Assembly: GCF_016464385.1 (NCBI RefSeq)
Contig: NZ_JADMLH010000009.1
Location: 127,267 to 191,266 of the forward strand
Direction of reading: 5' to 3'
Source of the DNA: Nucisporomicrobium flavum
GTDB lineage: Bacteria; Actinomycetota; Actinomycetes; Mycobacteriales; Micromonosporaceae
Length of the DNA: 64,000 bases
Shown here: positions 41,473 to 48,480 of the stretch, in pieces
How positions within the stretch are numbered: the stretch's first letter is position 1
How the letters are laid out: the number at the start of each line of letters is the position of its first letter
Made by a program: the position numbers and the translations under genes
Notes under the pieces: generated by a model
Told to the model about the DNA's origin: nothing
The model's input: only the letters and a program-made list of their open reading frames with translations
Database searches by the model: none

Positions 41473-41745
41473 TCAGTCCGGCCACTTGCCGGTCATCTTG
41501 CGGACACCGACCGCGCCGCCGCGGTCGACGAGGGCCCGCACCGTCGCGAAGATGGCGCCCTGCAGGGCCGCCGCCGCGAGGATCTCGCCCCAGCCGCGGT
41601 CCTCGTCCGTCGGGGTCGGAGCGTCGTCGTCGCCGGCGGCCAGCTTCCAGATCTCCTTGAAGACGAACCCGGCGATCGCGCCGGCGCCGAGGCCGAGGAC
41701 CAGGCCGACAGGTCGGTAGGCGACCTTCTGGAGCTTGCCGCTCAC
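41473..41745 (-). CDS. DUF4235 membrane protein
   Basis: A 90-residue protein: YRPVGLVLGLGAGAIAGFVFKEIWKLA gives one glycine-rich membrane segment, then an acidic DDDAPTPTDEDRGWGEILAAAALQGAIFATVRALVDRGG. This matches DUF4235, found next to DUF3618 in many actinobacteria. The ATG overlaps the DUF3618 stop by four bases. Role unknown; envelope-associated. Confidence 0.85.
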   Translation of the reverse strand: MSGKLQKVAYRPVGLVLGLGAGAIAGFVFKEIWKLAAGDDDAPTPTDEDRGWGEILAAAALQGAIFATVRALVDRGGAVGVRKMTGKWPD

Positions 41746-42194
41746 CGGCGCCTCCCCCGGACGATCAGGATGATGCCGACCAGCGCCACGCCGGCCGCCA
41801 GCACGACCGCCACCGGCACCGGGTTCCGGCGTACCTGCTCGCGGGCGTCCTGCGCCTTGTCGAGGGCACCGGTCTCCCGCACCTTGTCCGTCGCCAGGGA
41901 AACCTTGTCCCCGGCCTGCGACGTCGCCGCACGGACCTTGTCGGACGCGACGGCCGCGGCGTTCGCCGCCACCCCGCGCACCCGCTCGGTCGCCTCGTGC
42001 ACCTGCGCCTTGGCCTTGGCCTTGGTCAGCTCGACCTGCTCCTTCGCCCGGGCCTTGACGTCCGCCTTGGCCGCGAGGGCCTGGACGGTCTCACCCAGCT
42101 CGGCGCGGGTCTGCTTGATCTCCTCGCGCAGTGCCTCCACGTCGGGCTTGCCGCCCGCGGACCCGTTCTTCCCGGATCCGTTCTTGTCACTCAT
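41742..42194 (-). CDS. DUF3618 membrane protein with long coiled-coil region
   Basis: A 150-residue protein. The N-terminal PDVEALREEIKQTRAELGETVQALAAKADVKARAKE is the DUF3618 signature. A long amphipathic Ala/Lys/Val-rich helix (about 55-120) with apolipoprotein-like heptads follows, then one C-terminal membrane helix NPVPVAVVLAAGVALVGIILIV and RGRRR. Middle gene of a three-gene chain with four-base overlaps. Probably a helical envelope protein; function unknown. Confidence 0.85.
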   Translation of the reverse strand: MSDKNGSGKNGSAGGKPDVEALREEIKQTRAELGETVQALAAKADVKARAKEQVELTKAKAKAQVHEATERVRGVAANAAAVASDKVRAATSQAGDKVSLATDKVRETGALDKAQDAREQVRRNPVPVAVVLAAGVALVGIILIVRGRRR

Positions 42195-42628
42195 GCCCGG
42201 CTCCTACCGCTCCTGATCGCGTGCTTGACCTCGTCGACATCCGCCTTCGCGCTCTCGATGGCGGAACTCGGTTCCGGCGGGACAGCCTGGGTGACCTGCT
42301 TCTTGCCGAGCAGCGCGAGAATACCGGCCGCGGCGAAGAGCACCACGGTCACGATCAGCGCGGCGAGCCACAACGGCAGGAAGATGTTCAGCACGATGAT
42401 GAGCGTCGCGATGAGCGCGCCGACGCCGTACAGGGCGAGCACGCCGCCCCCGCCGAACAGGCCCACACCGATGCCGGCGTGCTTCCCCTTTTCCGTGAGC
42501 TCCGCCTTCGCGAGCGCGATCTCGTCCCGGACGAGGCGGGTGAGCTGCTCGCTCGCCTTCTGAACCAACTCCGAGGTGGACTGGTCGGTCGCCGGACGGG
42601 CCGGGCTACCGTTCAGGACATCGGCCAT
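42191..42628 (-). CDS. Actinobacterial Holin-X family / DUF1469 membrane protein
   Basis: A 145-residue protein with TSELVQKASEQLTRLVRDEIALAKAELTEKGKHAGIGVGLFGGGGVLALYG followed by a hairpin of two membrane helices (about 53-75 and 82-104) and a charged tail. This matches the phage holin-like Holin-X family. Co-occurrence with DUF3618 and DUF4235 and absence of any phage gene argue for a cellular envelope role, not lysis. First gene of the operon. Confidence 0.85.
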   Translation of the reverse strand: MADVLNGSPARPATDQSTSELVQKASEQLTRLVRDEIALAKAELTEKGKHAGIGVGLFGGGGVLALYGVGALIATLIIVLNIFLPLWLAALIVTVVLFAAAGILALLGKKQVTQAVPPEPSSAIESAKADVDEVKHAIRSGRSRA

Positions 42629-42700
42629 GGTGTCCTCCTTTCCCTGTCCGCTCTATGCCCTGATGGCGGGCCTGTCAATCCTCGGTTACGGTGGCCTGCT

Positions 42701-43894
42701 TCACGGCCTTTTCCCGGGCATCGCCACTGGATCGGGTGGCGTGGCGCCGTCCGGTCCCGCGAAGGCCGCGGCCCGCTCGTCGCCGTCACCGGCGCCGCTG
42801 AAGACCCGCGCGCCCTCGGACGCCTCGGCTTCCGGGGAAGAACGGGTGTCGCGTACGCCAGGAGCACCGTCGGCACCCGCGAGATCGGCGCGCACCCGCG
42901 GCAGGGCGTCGCGGCGGTGTTCGAAGACCCAGGTCACCAGGCGCTCGCGGACGAGGCACCGCAGGTCCCAGAGGGCGCCGGCGTCGTGGGCGCTGACCAG
43001 GGCGCGGAGCCGGATCATACCGCCGGTCGCCTCGGTGACCTGCAGCACGCACACCCGCCCGTCCCACAGCTCGGTGCCCTCGCACACCGCGCGCAACTCG
43101 GTCCGCAGGTCCTCGACGGGCGCCGACCAGTCCACGTCGATCTCCGCGGTGCCCAGCACGGCGGAGCCCGTACGCGTCCAGTTCTGGAACGGCTTGGTGG
43201 TGAAGTACGAGGTCGGCAGGATCAGCCGCCGGTCGTCCCAGATCTGCACGGCGGCGTACGTGAGGGTGAGGTCCTCGATGCGTCCCCACTCCCCCTCGAC
43301 CACCACCACGTCGTCGATCCGGACGGCGTCGCTGAACGCGAGCTGCAGACCGGCGAAGACGTTGCCGAGCGTGCTCTGCGCGGCGAGCGCGGCGATCACG
43401 GAGATGACGCCGGCGGAGGCGAGGACGCTGGCGCCGAGGGCGCGTACGGCGGGGAACGTCATCAGCATGACGCCGATGGTGAGCACCACGATCGCGGCGA
43501 CCGTGACCCGGCGCAGCATCTGCACCTGGGTCTTGAGCCGGCGCGCCTTGAGGTTGTCCGGGACGTCGACCCGCCACTTCGACAGGGCGACGTCCTCGAG
43601 CACCAGCAGCAGCGCCCCGACCAGCCAGGCCACCGAGGCGATCACGAGGATCACCAGCAGGTGCAGCACCCAGGCGCGGCCCGGGAAGGGTCCGGCGAAG
43701 CCGCGGACGGCGACCTGGACGGCGAAGACCGTCGCGGCCGCCAGGAACGGCCGGTGGGCGGTGGCGCCGAGATCGCGCAGCAGCTCCGACCGGCGGCCGA
43801 GGCGTTGCACGATCCGGTGCACCACCTCGACCAGCACGATCGCGGCGGCCGCGGCGATGACTATCGCGAGCAGGGCGGTCAGCAGGCTGGTCAC
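42701..43894 (-). CDS. MscS-family mechanosensitive ion channel
   Basis: A 397-residue channel with membrane segments at about 3-25, 48-68, 78-98 and 130-150. The pore helix and beta domain follow: SVLASAGVISVIAALAAQSTLGNVFAGLQLAFSDAVRIDDVVVVEGEWGRIEDLTLTYAAVQIWDDRRLILPTSYF. That is the MscS hallmark. The last ~70 residues are an acidic, disordered tail. It releases solutes on osmotic downshock. Lies 72 bp upstream of Holin-X on the same strand, so envelope-stress co-regulation is possible. Confidence 0.93.
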   Translation of the reverse strand: MTSLLTALLAIVIAAAAAIVLVEVVHRIVQRLGRRSELLRDLGATAHRPFLAAATVFAVQVAVRGFAGPFPGRAWVLHLLVILVIASVAWLVGALLLVLEDVALSKWRVDVPDNLKARRLKTQVQMLRRVTVAAIVVLTIGVMLMTFPAVRALGASVLASAGVISVIAALAAQSTLGNVFAGLQLAFSDAVRIDDVVVVEGEWGRIEDLTLTYAAVQIWDDRRLILPTSYFTTKPFQNWTRTGSAVLGTAEIDVDWSAPVEDLRTELRAVCEGTELWDGRVCVLQVTEATGGMIRLRALVSAHDAGALWDLRCLVRERLVTWVFEHRRDALPRVRADLAGADGAPGVRDTRSSPEAEASEGARVFSGAGDGDERAAAFAGPDGATPPDPVAMPGKRP

Positions 43895-43941
43895 GGTTCC
43901 CTCTCCTCACCAGGGGTACGTCGCCAGCATGCCCGGCCCGG

Positions 43942-44760
43942 TCACACCTTGCGGTAGCGGGCCTGGAAGAAGCAGTAGACGCCGAACGCCGCGATGCCCA
44001 GAGCGATGAGTCCGAGCAGCCAGGGCCCGTACGACTGACCGGCCAGGGTCTTCAGGGCGGCGTCGAGCCCGCGCGCCTTCTCCGGGTCGTACGTGACCGC
44101 GGCGGCGACGATCAGGCCGCCGGCGATGCCGAACGCGACGCCCTTGGCGGTGTACCCGGCCATGCCGAGCCGGCGGGTCGTCGTGTGCACGGTCGCGCTC
44201 ATCTGCTGGGTGTTGAGGCGCTTCTCGAACTTCTTCTTCAGGCCGTACACGATCAGCCCGATGCCGACGCCGATCACCACCAGGCCGATGAAACCGACCA
44301 GGAAGCGGCCGCCACCGTTGTCCATCAGGGACGAGGCGCCCTTCTCCTGGCTGTCGCCGGTGGAGGAGCCGCCCTGCAGCACCTTGATGCCGGTCCAGGC
44401 GAAGGAGAGGTAGATGACCGCCCGGATGCCGGAGATCACGCGGTTGGCGACGGCCTCCCGGCCCTGCTCGCCGCTCTCGCCGATGGCGGCCTCGAACGCC
44501 TGCCACAGGGCGAGGCCGATCATGCCGATGACCGTGATGATCACCAGCGTCTTGCCCATCGGCTGGCTGGCGAGGTTCTGGAACGCCCCGGTCTGGTCGC
44601 TCTCGCCCGACGAGCTGCCGAAGGCGACCTGCAGGGCGATCCACGCGAGGAGGAGGTGGATGACGCCGTACGCGATGAACCCACCGCGGGCGAGGTATTC
44701 CAGGGGTTTGCTGTCGGCGGCGCGCGACGCCGTGCTCCGAACGTGTGAGGAGGCTGTCAT
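43942..44760 (-). CDS. DUF1206 membrane protein
   Basis: A 272-residue protein with six membrane segments arranged as three repeats, each beginning with a Gly-containing start: LARGGFIAYGVIHLLLAWIAL, VANRVISGIRAVIYLSFAW and RLGMAGYTAKGVAFGIAGG. This three-fold pattern fits DUF1206. ATG 44760 (MTASSHVRS) is preferred, with GAAAACTTTCC... upstream lacking a clear ribosome site; a start 11 codons earlier is possible. Function unknown. Confidence 0.85.
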   Translation of the reverse strand: MTASSHVRSTASRAADSKPLEYLARGGFIAYGVIHLLLAWIALQVAFGSSSGESDQTGAFQNLASQPMGKTLVIITVIGMIGLALWQAFEAAIGESGEQGREAVANRVISGIRAVIYLSFAWTGIKVLQGGSSTGDSQEKGASSLMDNGGGRFLVGFIGLVVIGVGIGLIVYGLKKKFEKRLNTQQMSATVHTTTRRLGMAGYTAKGVAFGIAGGLIVAAAVTYDPEKARGLDAALKTLAGQSYGPWLLGLIALGIAAFGVYCFFQARYRKV

Positions 44761-44820
44761 GGCTGCTAAGTGACCGATGGAAAGTTTTCCCAAACCTTCG
44801 CCACGTGCCGCCGCGCCGTG

Positions 44821-45144
44821 CTAACGCGAGACCTGGATCCCGACGGTGTCGGACGTGATGCTGTCGAGGCTGACCTGCAGGCCGCCGACGTCCACCGCCT
44901 GCTGCCCCTTCGTGAGCTGCACCTGCTCCCCGGCTACCTCGAGGGTCACCGTGTTCTGGTCGGCGCTGATGAACTTCGCCTCGACGCCGAGCACGCTCGC
45001 GCTGGCGTTGACGCTGCGGTCGATCGTGACCGTGCACTGGTCCAGTCCGCAGGAGACGTCGTCGTTGCTGCAGCCGGCGAGCAGGCCGAGGCCGAGCGCG
45101 GCAGCGGTGAACAGGGCGGCGATACGGCGGGTTGCGGTGTTCAT
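44821..45144 (-). CDS. small secreted lipoprotein
   Basis: A 107-residue protein. Signal RRIAALFTAAALGLGLLAGC ends in a classical LAGC lipobox. The mature 80 residues contain a CGLDQCTVTIDR cysteine pair and beta-rich sequence (VEAKFISADQNTVTLEVAGEQVQL). Not assigned to a named family. ATG 45144 is chosen because the signal peptide starts there. It lies 60 bp after DUF1206 in the opposite reading order and diverges from the GNAT gene. Confidence 0.78.
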   Translation of the reverse strand: MNTATRRIAALFTAAALGLGLLAGCSNDDVSCGLDQCTVTIDRSVNASASVLGVEAKFISADQNTVTLEVAGEQVQLTKGQQAVDVGGLQVSLDSITSDTVGIQVSR

Positions 45145-45190
45145 CACCTGCTCAAGGATACGGGGACCGCGCGAGCCTAGGCTTGCGCTC

Positions 45191-45472
45191 ATGGACGTCA
45201 CCGTGCAGGACAACCCCGGCCGCAACCGCTTCGAGCTCCTGCTGGACGGGGAGGTCGGCGGGTTCGCCGACTACCGGCGCCGCGACGGGGCCGTGGTGGT
45301 CGTGCACAGCGAGGTGGACCCCGCGCATCGGGGCAAGGGCCTCGGCGGCGAGCTCGCTCGCGGAACGCTGGACGCGTTCCGCGAGCGCGGCGAGAAGGTG
45401 GTGCCGGCCTGCGCCTTCTTCGCCCGGTACGTCGCGGACCACCCGGAGTACGGCGACATCGTCGCCGGCTGA
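45191..45472 (+). CDS. small GNAT-fold N-acetyltransferase (YjdJ type)
   Basis: A 93-residue protein covering nearly only the acetyl-CoA-binding half of the GNAT fold: FADYRRRDGAVVVVHSEVDPAHRGKGLGGELARGTLDAFRERGEKVVPACAFFARYVADHPEY. The H-R-G-K-G-L-G-G block is the pyrophosphate-binding motif, and PACAFFARYVADHPEY is the hallmark of this small subfamily. Substrate unknown. Confidence 0.9.
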   Translation: MDVTVQDNPGRNRFELLLDGEVGGFADYRRRDGAVVVVHSEVDPAHRGKGLGGELARGTLDAFRERGEKVVPACAFFARYVADHPEYGDIVAG

Positions 45473-45480
45473 GCGGCGCC

Positions 45481-47067
45481 TCAGGCGGCGAGCGCCTGCT
45501 CGACCCGGTCCGGCACGGCCGCCCCGGCGATGATCTCGGCCGCGGCCCGGCCGCAGGCGCGGGTGGCGCCGTGCGTCGCCAGGTGCAGCCCGCCGGCCAC
45601 GGAGATCGGTACGCCCATCTCGACCACGATCGTGTCGGGGCGTACGGCGAGGGTGCGGGCCAGCGCCTCGGCGACCCACGGGTGCCGGTGCGCGTCGCGG
45701 ACCACCAGCACGAGCGGCCGGGCGCCGGCCCCGGTGAGCACCGGCGCCGCCGGGTCGGTCGCGCCGGCGAGGTCGTCGGCGGAGAGCCGTACGGACGTGG
45801 TCCCGGGCAGCAGCTCGGTCAGCGGCGCGGCCACGCCCCACGGGGTCTCGGCGCCGATGGCGATGTTGCGGGGCGGCGCGAACTCGACGACGTGCGGGGC
45901 GTGCGTCAGCGGCAGGTCGGGGGCCTCGGCCGTGGTGGTTACCTTGACGGCGCGGCGGGCGGCGGCCTGGCCCACGACCGAGCCCGCGACGACGATCGCA
46001 CCCCCGGCGGTGACAGCCGCCGCCCCGGCCGCGTCGGCGATGGCACGGGCGCCGACCGTGGTCTGCGTCTCGAGCGTCCAGGTGGCGAGGCGGCGTACCC
46101 GGGCCGCGGCGTCGCGCAGCCGCTCCTCGGACAGCTCGCCGTTGCGGACGGCGGCCACGATGGCGGCGCGGAGCCGCAGCGCGGTGCGCTCGTCGGCGTG
46201 GTCGCCGCCCACGCAGATCGCGTCGGCGCCGGCGGCGAGGGCCCGGACGGTGGCGCCCTCGAGCCCGTACTTGCGCCGGACGCCCTGCATCTCGATGCCG
46301 TCGGTCACGATGAGCCCGTCGAAGCCGAGTTCCTCGCGGAGCAGCCCGGTGAGGATGCGGCGGCTCAGGGTGGCCGGCAGCTCCGGGTCGTACGCCGGCA
46401 CGAGCAGGTGCCCGGTCATGATCGACTGGACACCGGCCGCGATGGCGGCTCGGAACGGCACGAGCTCGCACTCCGCGAGGCGGGTGAGGTCGTGGTCGAT
46501 GACCGGCACGTCGTGGTGGGAGTCGACGGCGGTGTCACCGTGCCCCGGGAAGTGCTTGGCGCAGGCGGCCACGCCGGCCTCCTGCAGCCCGCGGATCCAG
46601 GCCGCGCCATGGCGGGCCACGAGATCGGCCTCGGCGCCGAACGCCCGTACCCCGATGATCGGGTTGTCGGGGTTGCAGTTGACGTCGGTGTCCGGGGCGT
46701 AGTCGAGGGTGATGCCGGCCCGGGCGAGGTCCAGGCCCAGGTCGCGGGCGACGGCGCCGGTCACCTCAGGGTCGTCGATGGCACCGAGCGCCAGGTTGCC
46801 GGGGCGGGAACTGCCGTGCCGCGACTCGAAGCGGGTGACGTCGCCGGCTTCCTCGTCGATGGCCACGATGACGTCGGGCCGCTCGGCGCGCAGCTGGGCG
46901 GTCAGGGCCGCGACCTGCGCCGGGGATTCGACGTTGCGCGCGAACAGCGCCACGCCTCCGAGCCCTTCCGCCAGGCTGCGCCGCACCCAGTCGGGCACGG
47001 TGGTGCCGACGAATCCGGGCTGCAGTACCGTCGCGGCGAGTTCGGGCAGTTCGCCAGAATTCGGCAT
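45481..47067 (-). CDS. nagZ: glycoside hydrolase family 3 beta-N-acetylglucosaminidase-like
   Basis: A 528-residue enzyme without a signal peptide. The NagZ motif KHFPGHGDTAVDSHHDVP (171-188) carries the His of the Asp-His acid/base dyad; nucleophile Asp is in VTDGIEM (D256). Upstream blocks VAIDEEAGDVTRF and DYAPDTDVNCNPDNPIIG are typical. The C-terminal ~170 residues form a second GH3 domain. Predicted to release N-acetylglucosamine during cell-wall recycling inside the cell. The ~280-bp upstream region holds a long inverted repeat. Confidence 0.9.
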   Translation of the reverse strand: MPNSGELPELAATVLQPGFVGTTVPDWVRRSLAEGLGGVALFARNVESPAQVAALTAQLRAERPDVIVAIDEEAGDVTRFESRHGSSRPGNLALGAIDDPEVTGAVARDLGLDLARAGITLDYAPDTDVNCNPDNPIIGVRAFGAEADLVARHGAAWIRGLQEAGVAACAKHFPGHGDTAVDSHHDVPVIDHDLTRLAECELVPFRAAIAAGVQSIMTGHLLVPAYDPELPATLSRRILTGLLREELGFDGLIVTDGIEMQGVRRKYGLEGATVRALAAGADAICVGGDHADERTALRLRAAIVAAVRNGELSEERLRDAAARVRRLATWTLETQTTVGARAIADAAGAAAVTAGGAIVVAGSVVGQAAARRAVKVTTTAEAPDLPLTHAPHVVEFAPPRNIAIGAETPWGVAAPLTELLPGTTSVRLSADDLAGATDPAAPVLTGAGARPLVLVVRDAHRHPWVAEALARTLAVRPDTIVVEMGVPISVAGGLHLATHGATRACGRAAAEIIAGAAVPDRVEQALAA

Positions 47068-47124
47068 GAGTCCGCGTACCTCCGGTGACGATCAATACGC
47101 GCTCCGCGAGCGCGTCCCCCTGGT

Positions 47125-47213
47125 GAACCTTTTTCAACCTGACATCGAGCCCGACAGCGCCGGGCCGTTGCCCAGCGGCGGCCAGGCCGGCCCCGCCACG
47201 TTGAAAAAAGTTC
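47125..47213. promoter_or_regulatory. long inverted repeat upstream of the GH3 gene
   Basis: GAACCTTTTTCAAC (47125-47138) and GTTGAAAAAAGTTC (47200-47213) are complementary at 13 of 14 positions across a 61-nt spacer. The A/T-rich arms stand out in this DNA. They could be paired operator half-sites or the stem of an RNA structure in the nagZ leader. Confidence 0.55.
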
Positions 47214-47294
47214 AGCGATCAACCGACAACCGTCGTGGGTGCGGCGACGACCTATGGTCACCCACATCCCGGTTTCAGTCAACAAACCTTTCTA

Positions 47295-47308
47295 TTAAGT
47301 GTACTTAA
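47295..47308. promoter_or_regulatory. TTAAGT-GT-ACTTAA site before the 41-codon gene
   Basis: Six-base arms with a 2-bp spacer form a near-palindrome in an AT-rich segment, 38 bp before the GTG at 47347. It is placed where a promoter or repressor site for the small gene and the F420 gene would be expected. Confidence 0.45.
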
Positions 47309-47346
47309 AGTCATGGGAGCGCGCCCGTGCCGGTAGGCTCCGGGGC

Positions 47347-47472
47347 GTGCTGCAGCCCCTGGGCGCCTCCGGCGTCGACTGGTCCGAGGTCCACGCCGTC
47401 CGGCTCCTGGGCGTCGCGCTCGGCGCGCTGATCCTCTTCTGGGCCATCAAGAGGATGTTCGGCGGCAAGTAG
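47347..47472 (+). CDS. 41-residue membrane peptide upstream of the F420 oxidoreductase
   Basis: GTG-started short gene ending at TAG 47470-47472. The product has a polar start (LQPLGASGVDWSEVHAVR), one membrane segment (LLGVALGALILFWAI) and a basic KRMFGGK end. A GGTAGG sequence lies about nine bases upstream. It is 18 bp before the F420-dependent gene. Codon use (third-position G/C) fits a real gene. Function unknown. Confidence 0.6.
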   Translation: MLQPLGASGVDWSEVHAVRLLGVALGALILFWAIKRMFGGK

Positions 47473-47490
47473 CGGGGGTATCCGACCGCC

Positions 47491-48441
47491 ATGCGAATCG
47501 GATATTTCCTGTCCAGCGAGGAGTACAGCCCCGCCGAGCTGATCGAGCAGGCGAAGGGCGCGGAACGGGCCGGTTTCTCGGCCCTGTGGATCTCCGACCA
47601 CTACCACCCGTGGGTCGACGCGCAGGGCCAGAGCGCGTTCGTCTGGTCGTCCATCGGCGCCCTCAGCCAGGCCTGCAGCCTGCCCATCACCACGGCGGTC
47701 ACCTGCCCGACCGTCCGCATCCACCCGGCCGTCATCGCCCAGGCCGCCGCCACCAGCGCGGTGTTCACCGGCGGGAAGTTCCGGCTCGGGGTCGGCACCG
47801 GCGAGGCCCTCAACGAGCACATCTTCGGCGACGCGTGGCCCGAGGCCGACGTCCGCCTGGAGATGCTCGAGGAGGCCGTCGAGATCATGCGGGAGCTGTG
47901 GAAGGGCGGCAATGTCTCCTACCGCGGCAAGCACTACACGGTCGAGAACGCGCGGATCTACACGCTGCCCGAGAAGCCCGTCGAGATCCTGGTGTCCGGC
48001 TTCGGCCCCAAGGCCATCGAGGTCGCCGCGCGCATCGGCGAGGGGTACATCCACGTCAGCCCCGACGGCGACGCGGTGAAGCAGTTCCGCTCCGCCGGCG
48101 GCGGCGACCGGGTCTGCCAGGCCGGCTTCAAGGCGGCGTACGCGGCCAGCGAGGAGGAGGGCGCGCGGATCGCGTACGAGAAGTGGCCCAACGCCGGCGT
48201 GCCCGGGGAGCTGTCCCAGGTGCTGCCTTCGCCGAAGCACTTCGAGCAGGCGTCCCAGCTCGTCACCCAGGACATGATCAAGGAGTCGTTCGTCTGCGGC
48301 AACGACCCGCAGGCGCACCTCGACATGATCGACCAGTACGCGAAGGCCGGCTTCGACGAGGTCTACGTGGCCAACACCGGCCCCCACTACCAGGGCCTGT
48401 TCGACCTCTACGCCGAGCACATCCTGCCCAAGCATGCTTAG
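47491..48441 (+). CDS. F420-dependent LLM-class oxidoreductase (F420-G6PD-like family)
   Basis: A 316-residue TIM-barrel flavin/F420 enzyme. Start RIGYFLSSEEYSPAELIEQAKGAERAGFSALWISDHYHPWVDAQG, then VTCPTVRIHPAVIAQAAATSAVFTGGKFRLGVGTGEALNEHIFG, closely matches the family of F420-dependent glucose-6-phosphate-dehydrogenase-like proteins. PEKPVEILVSGFGPKAIEVAARIGEGYI and the C-terminal VYVANTGPHYQG complete the pattern. It uses the deazaflavin F420, typical of actinobacteria. The true substrate (sugar phosphate or other) is not determined. Confidence 0.9.
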   Translation: MRIGYFLSSEEYSPAELIEQAKGAERAGFSALWISDHYHPWVDAQGQSAFVWSSIGALSQACSLPITTAVTCPTVRIHPAVIAQAAATSAVFTGGKFRLGVGTGEALNEHIFGDAWPEADVRLEMLEEAVEIMRELWKGGNVSYRGKHYTVENARIYTLPEKPVEILVSGFGPKAIEVAARIGEGYIHVSPDGDAVKQFRSAGGGDRVCQAGFKAAYAASEEEGARIAYEKWPNAGVPGELSQVLPSPKHFEQASQLVTQDMIKESFVCGNDPQAHLDMIDQYAKAGFDEVYVANTGPHYQGLFDLYAEHILPKHA

Positions 48442-48480
48442 CGTTTCACCCGGGCGGCCGCGGGGCACAATGGCCGCTCG

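Noticed and set aside
42191..42628. Prophage holin
   Set aside because: No phage structural, endolysin or integrase genes are near; it belongs to a widespread actinobacterial envelope gene set.
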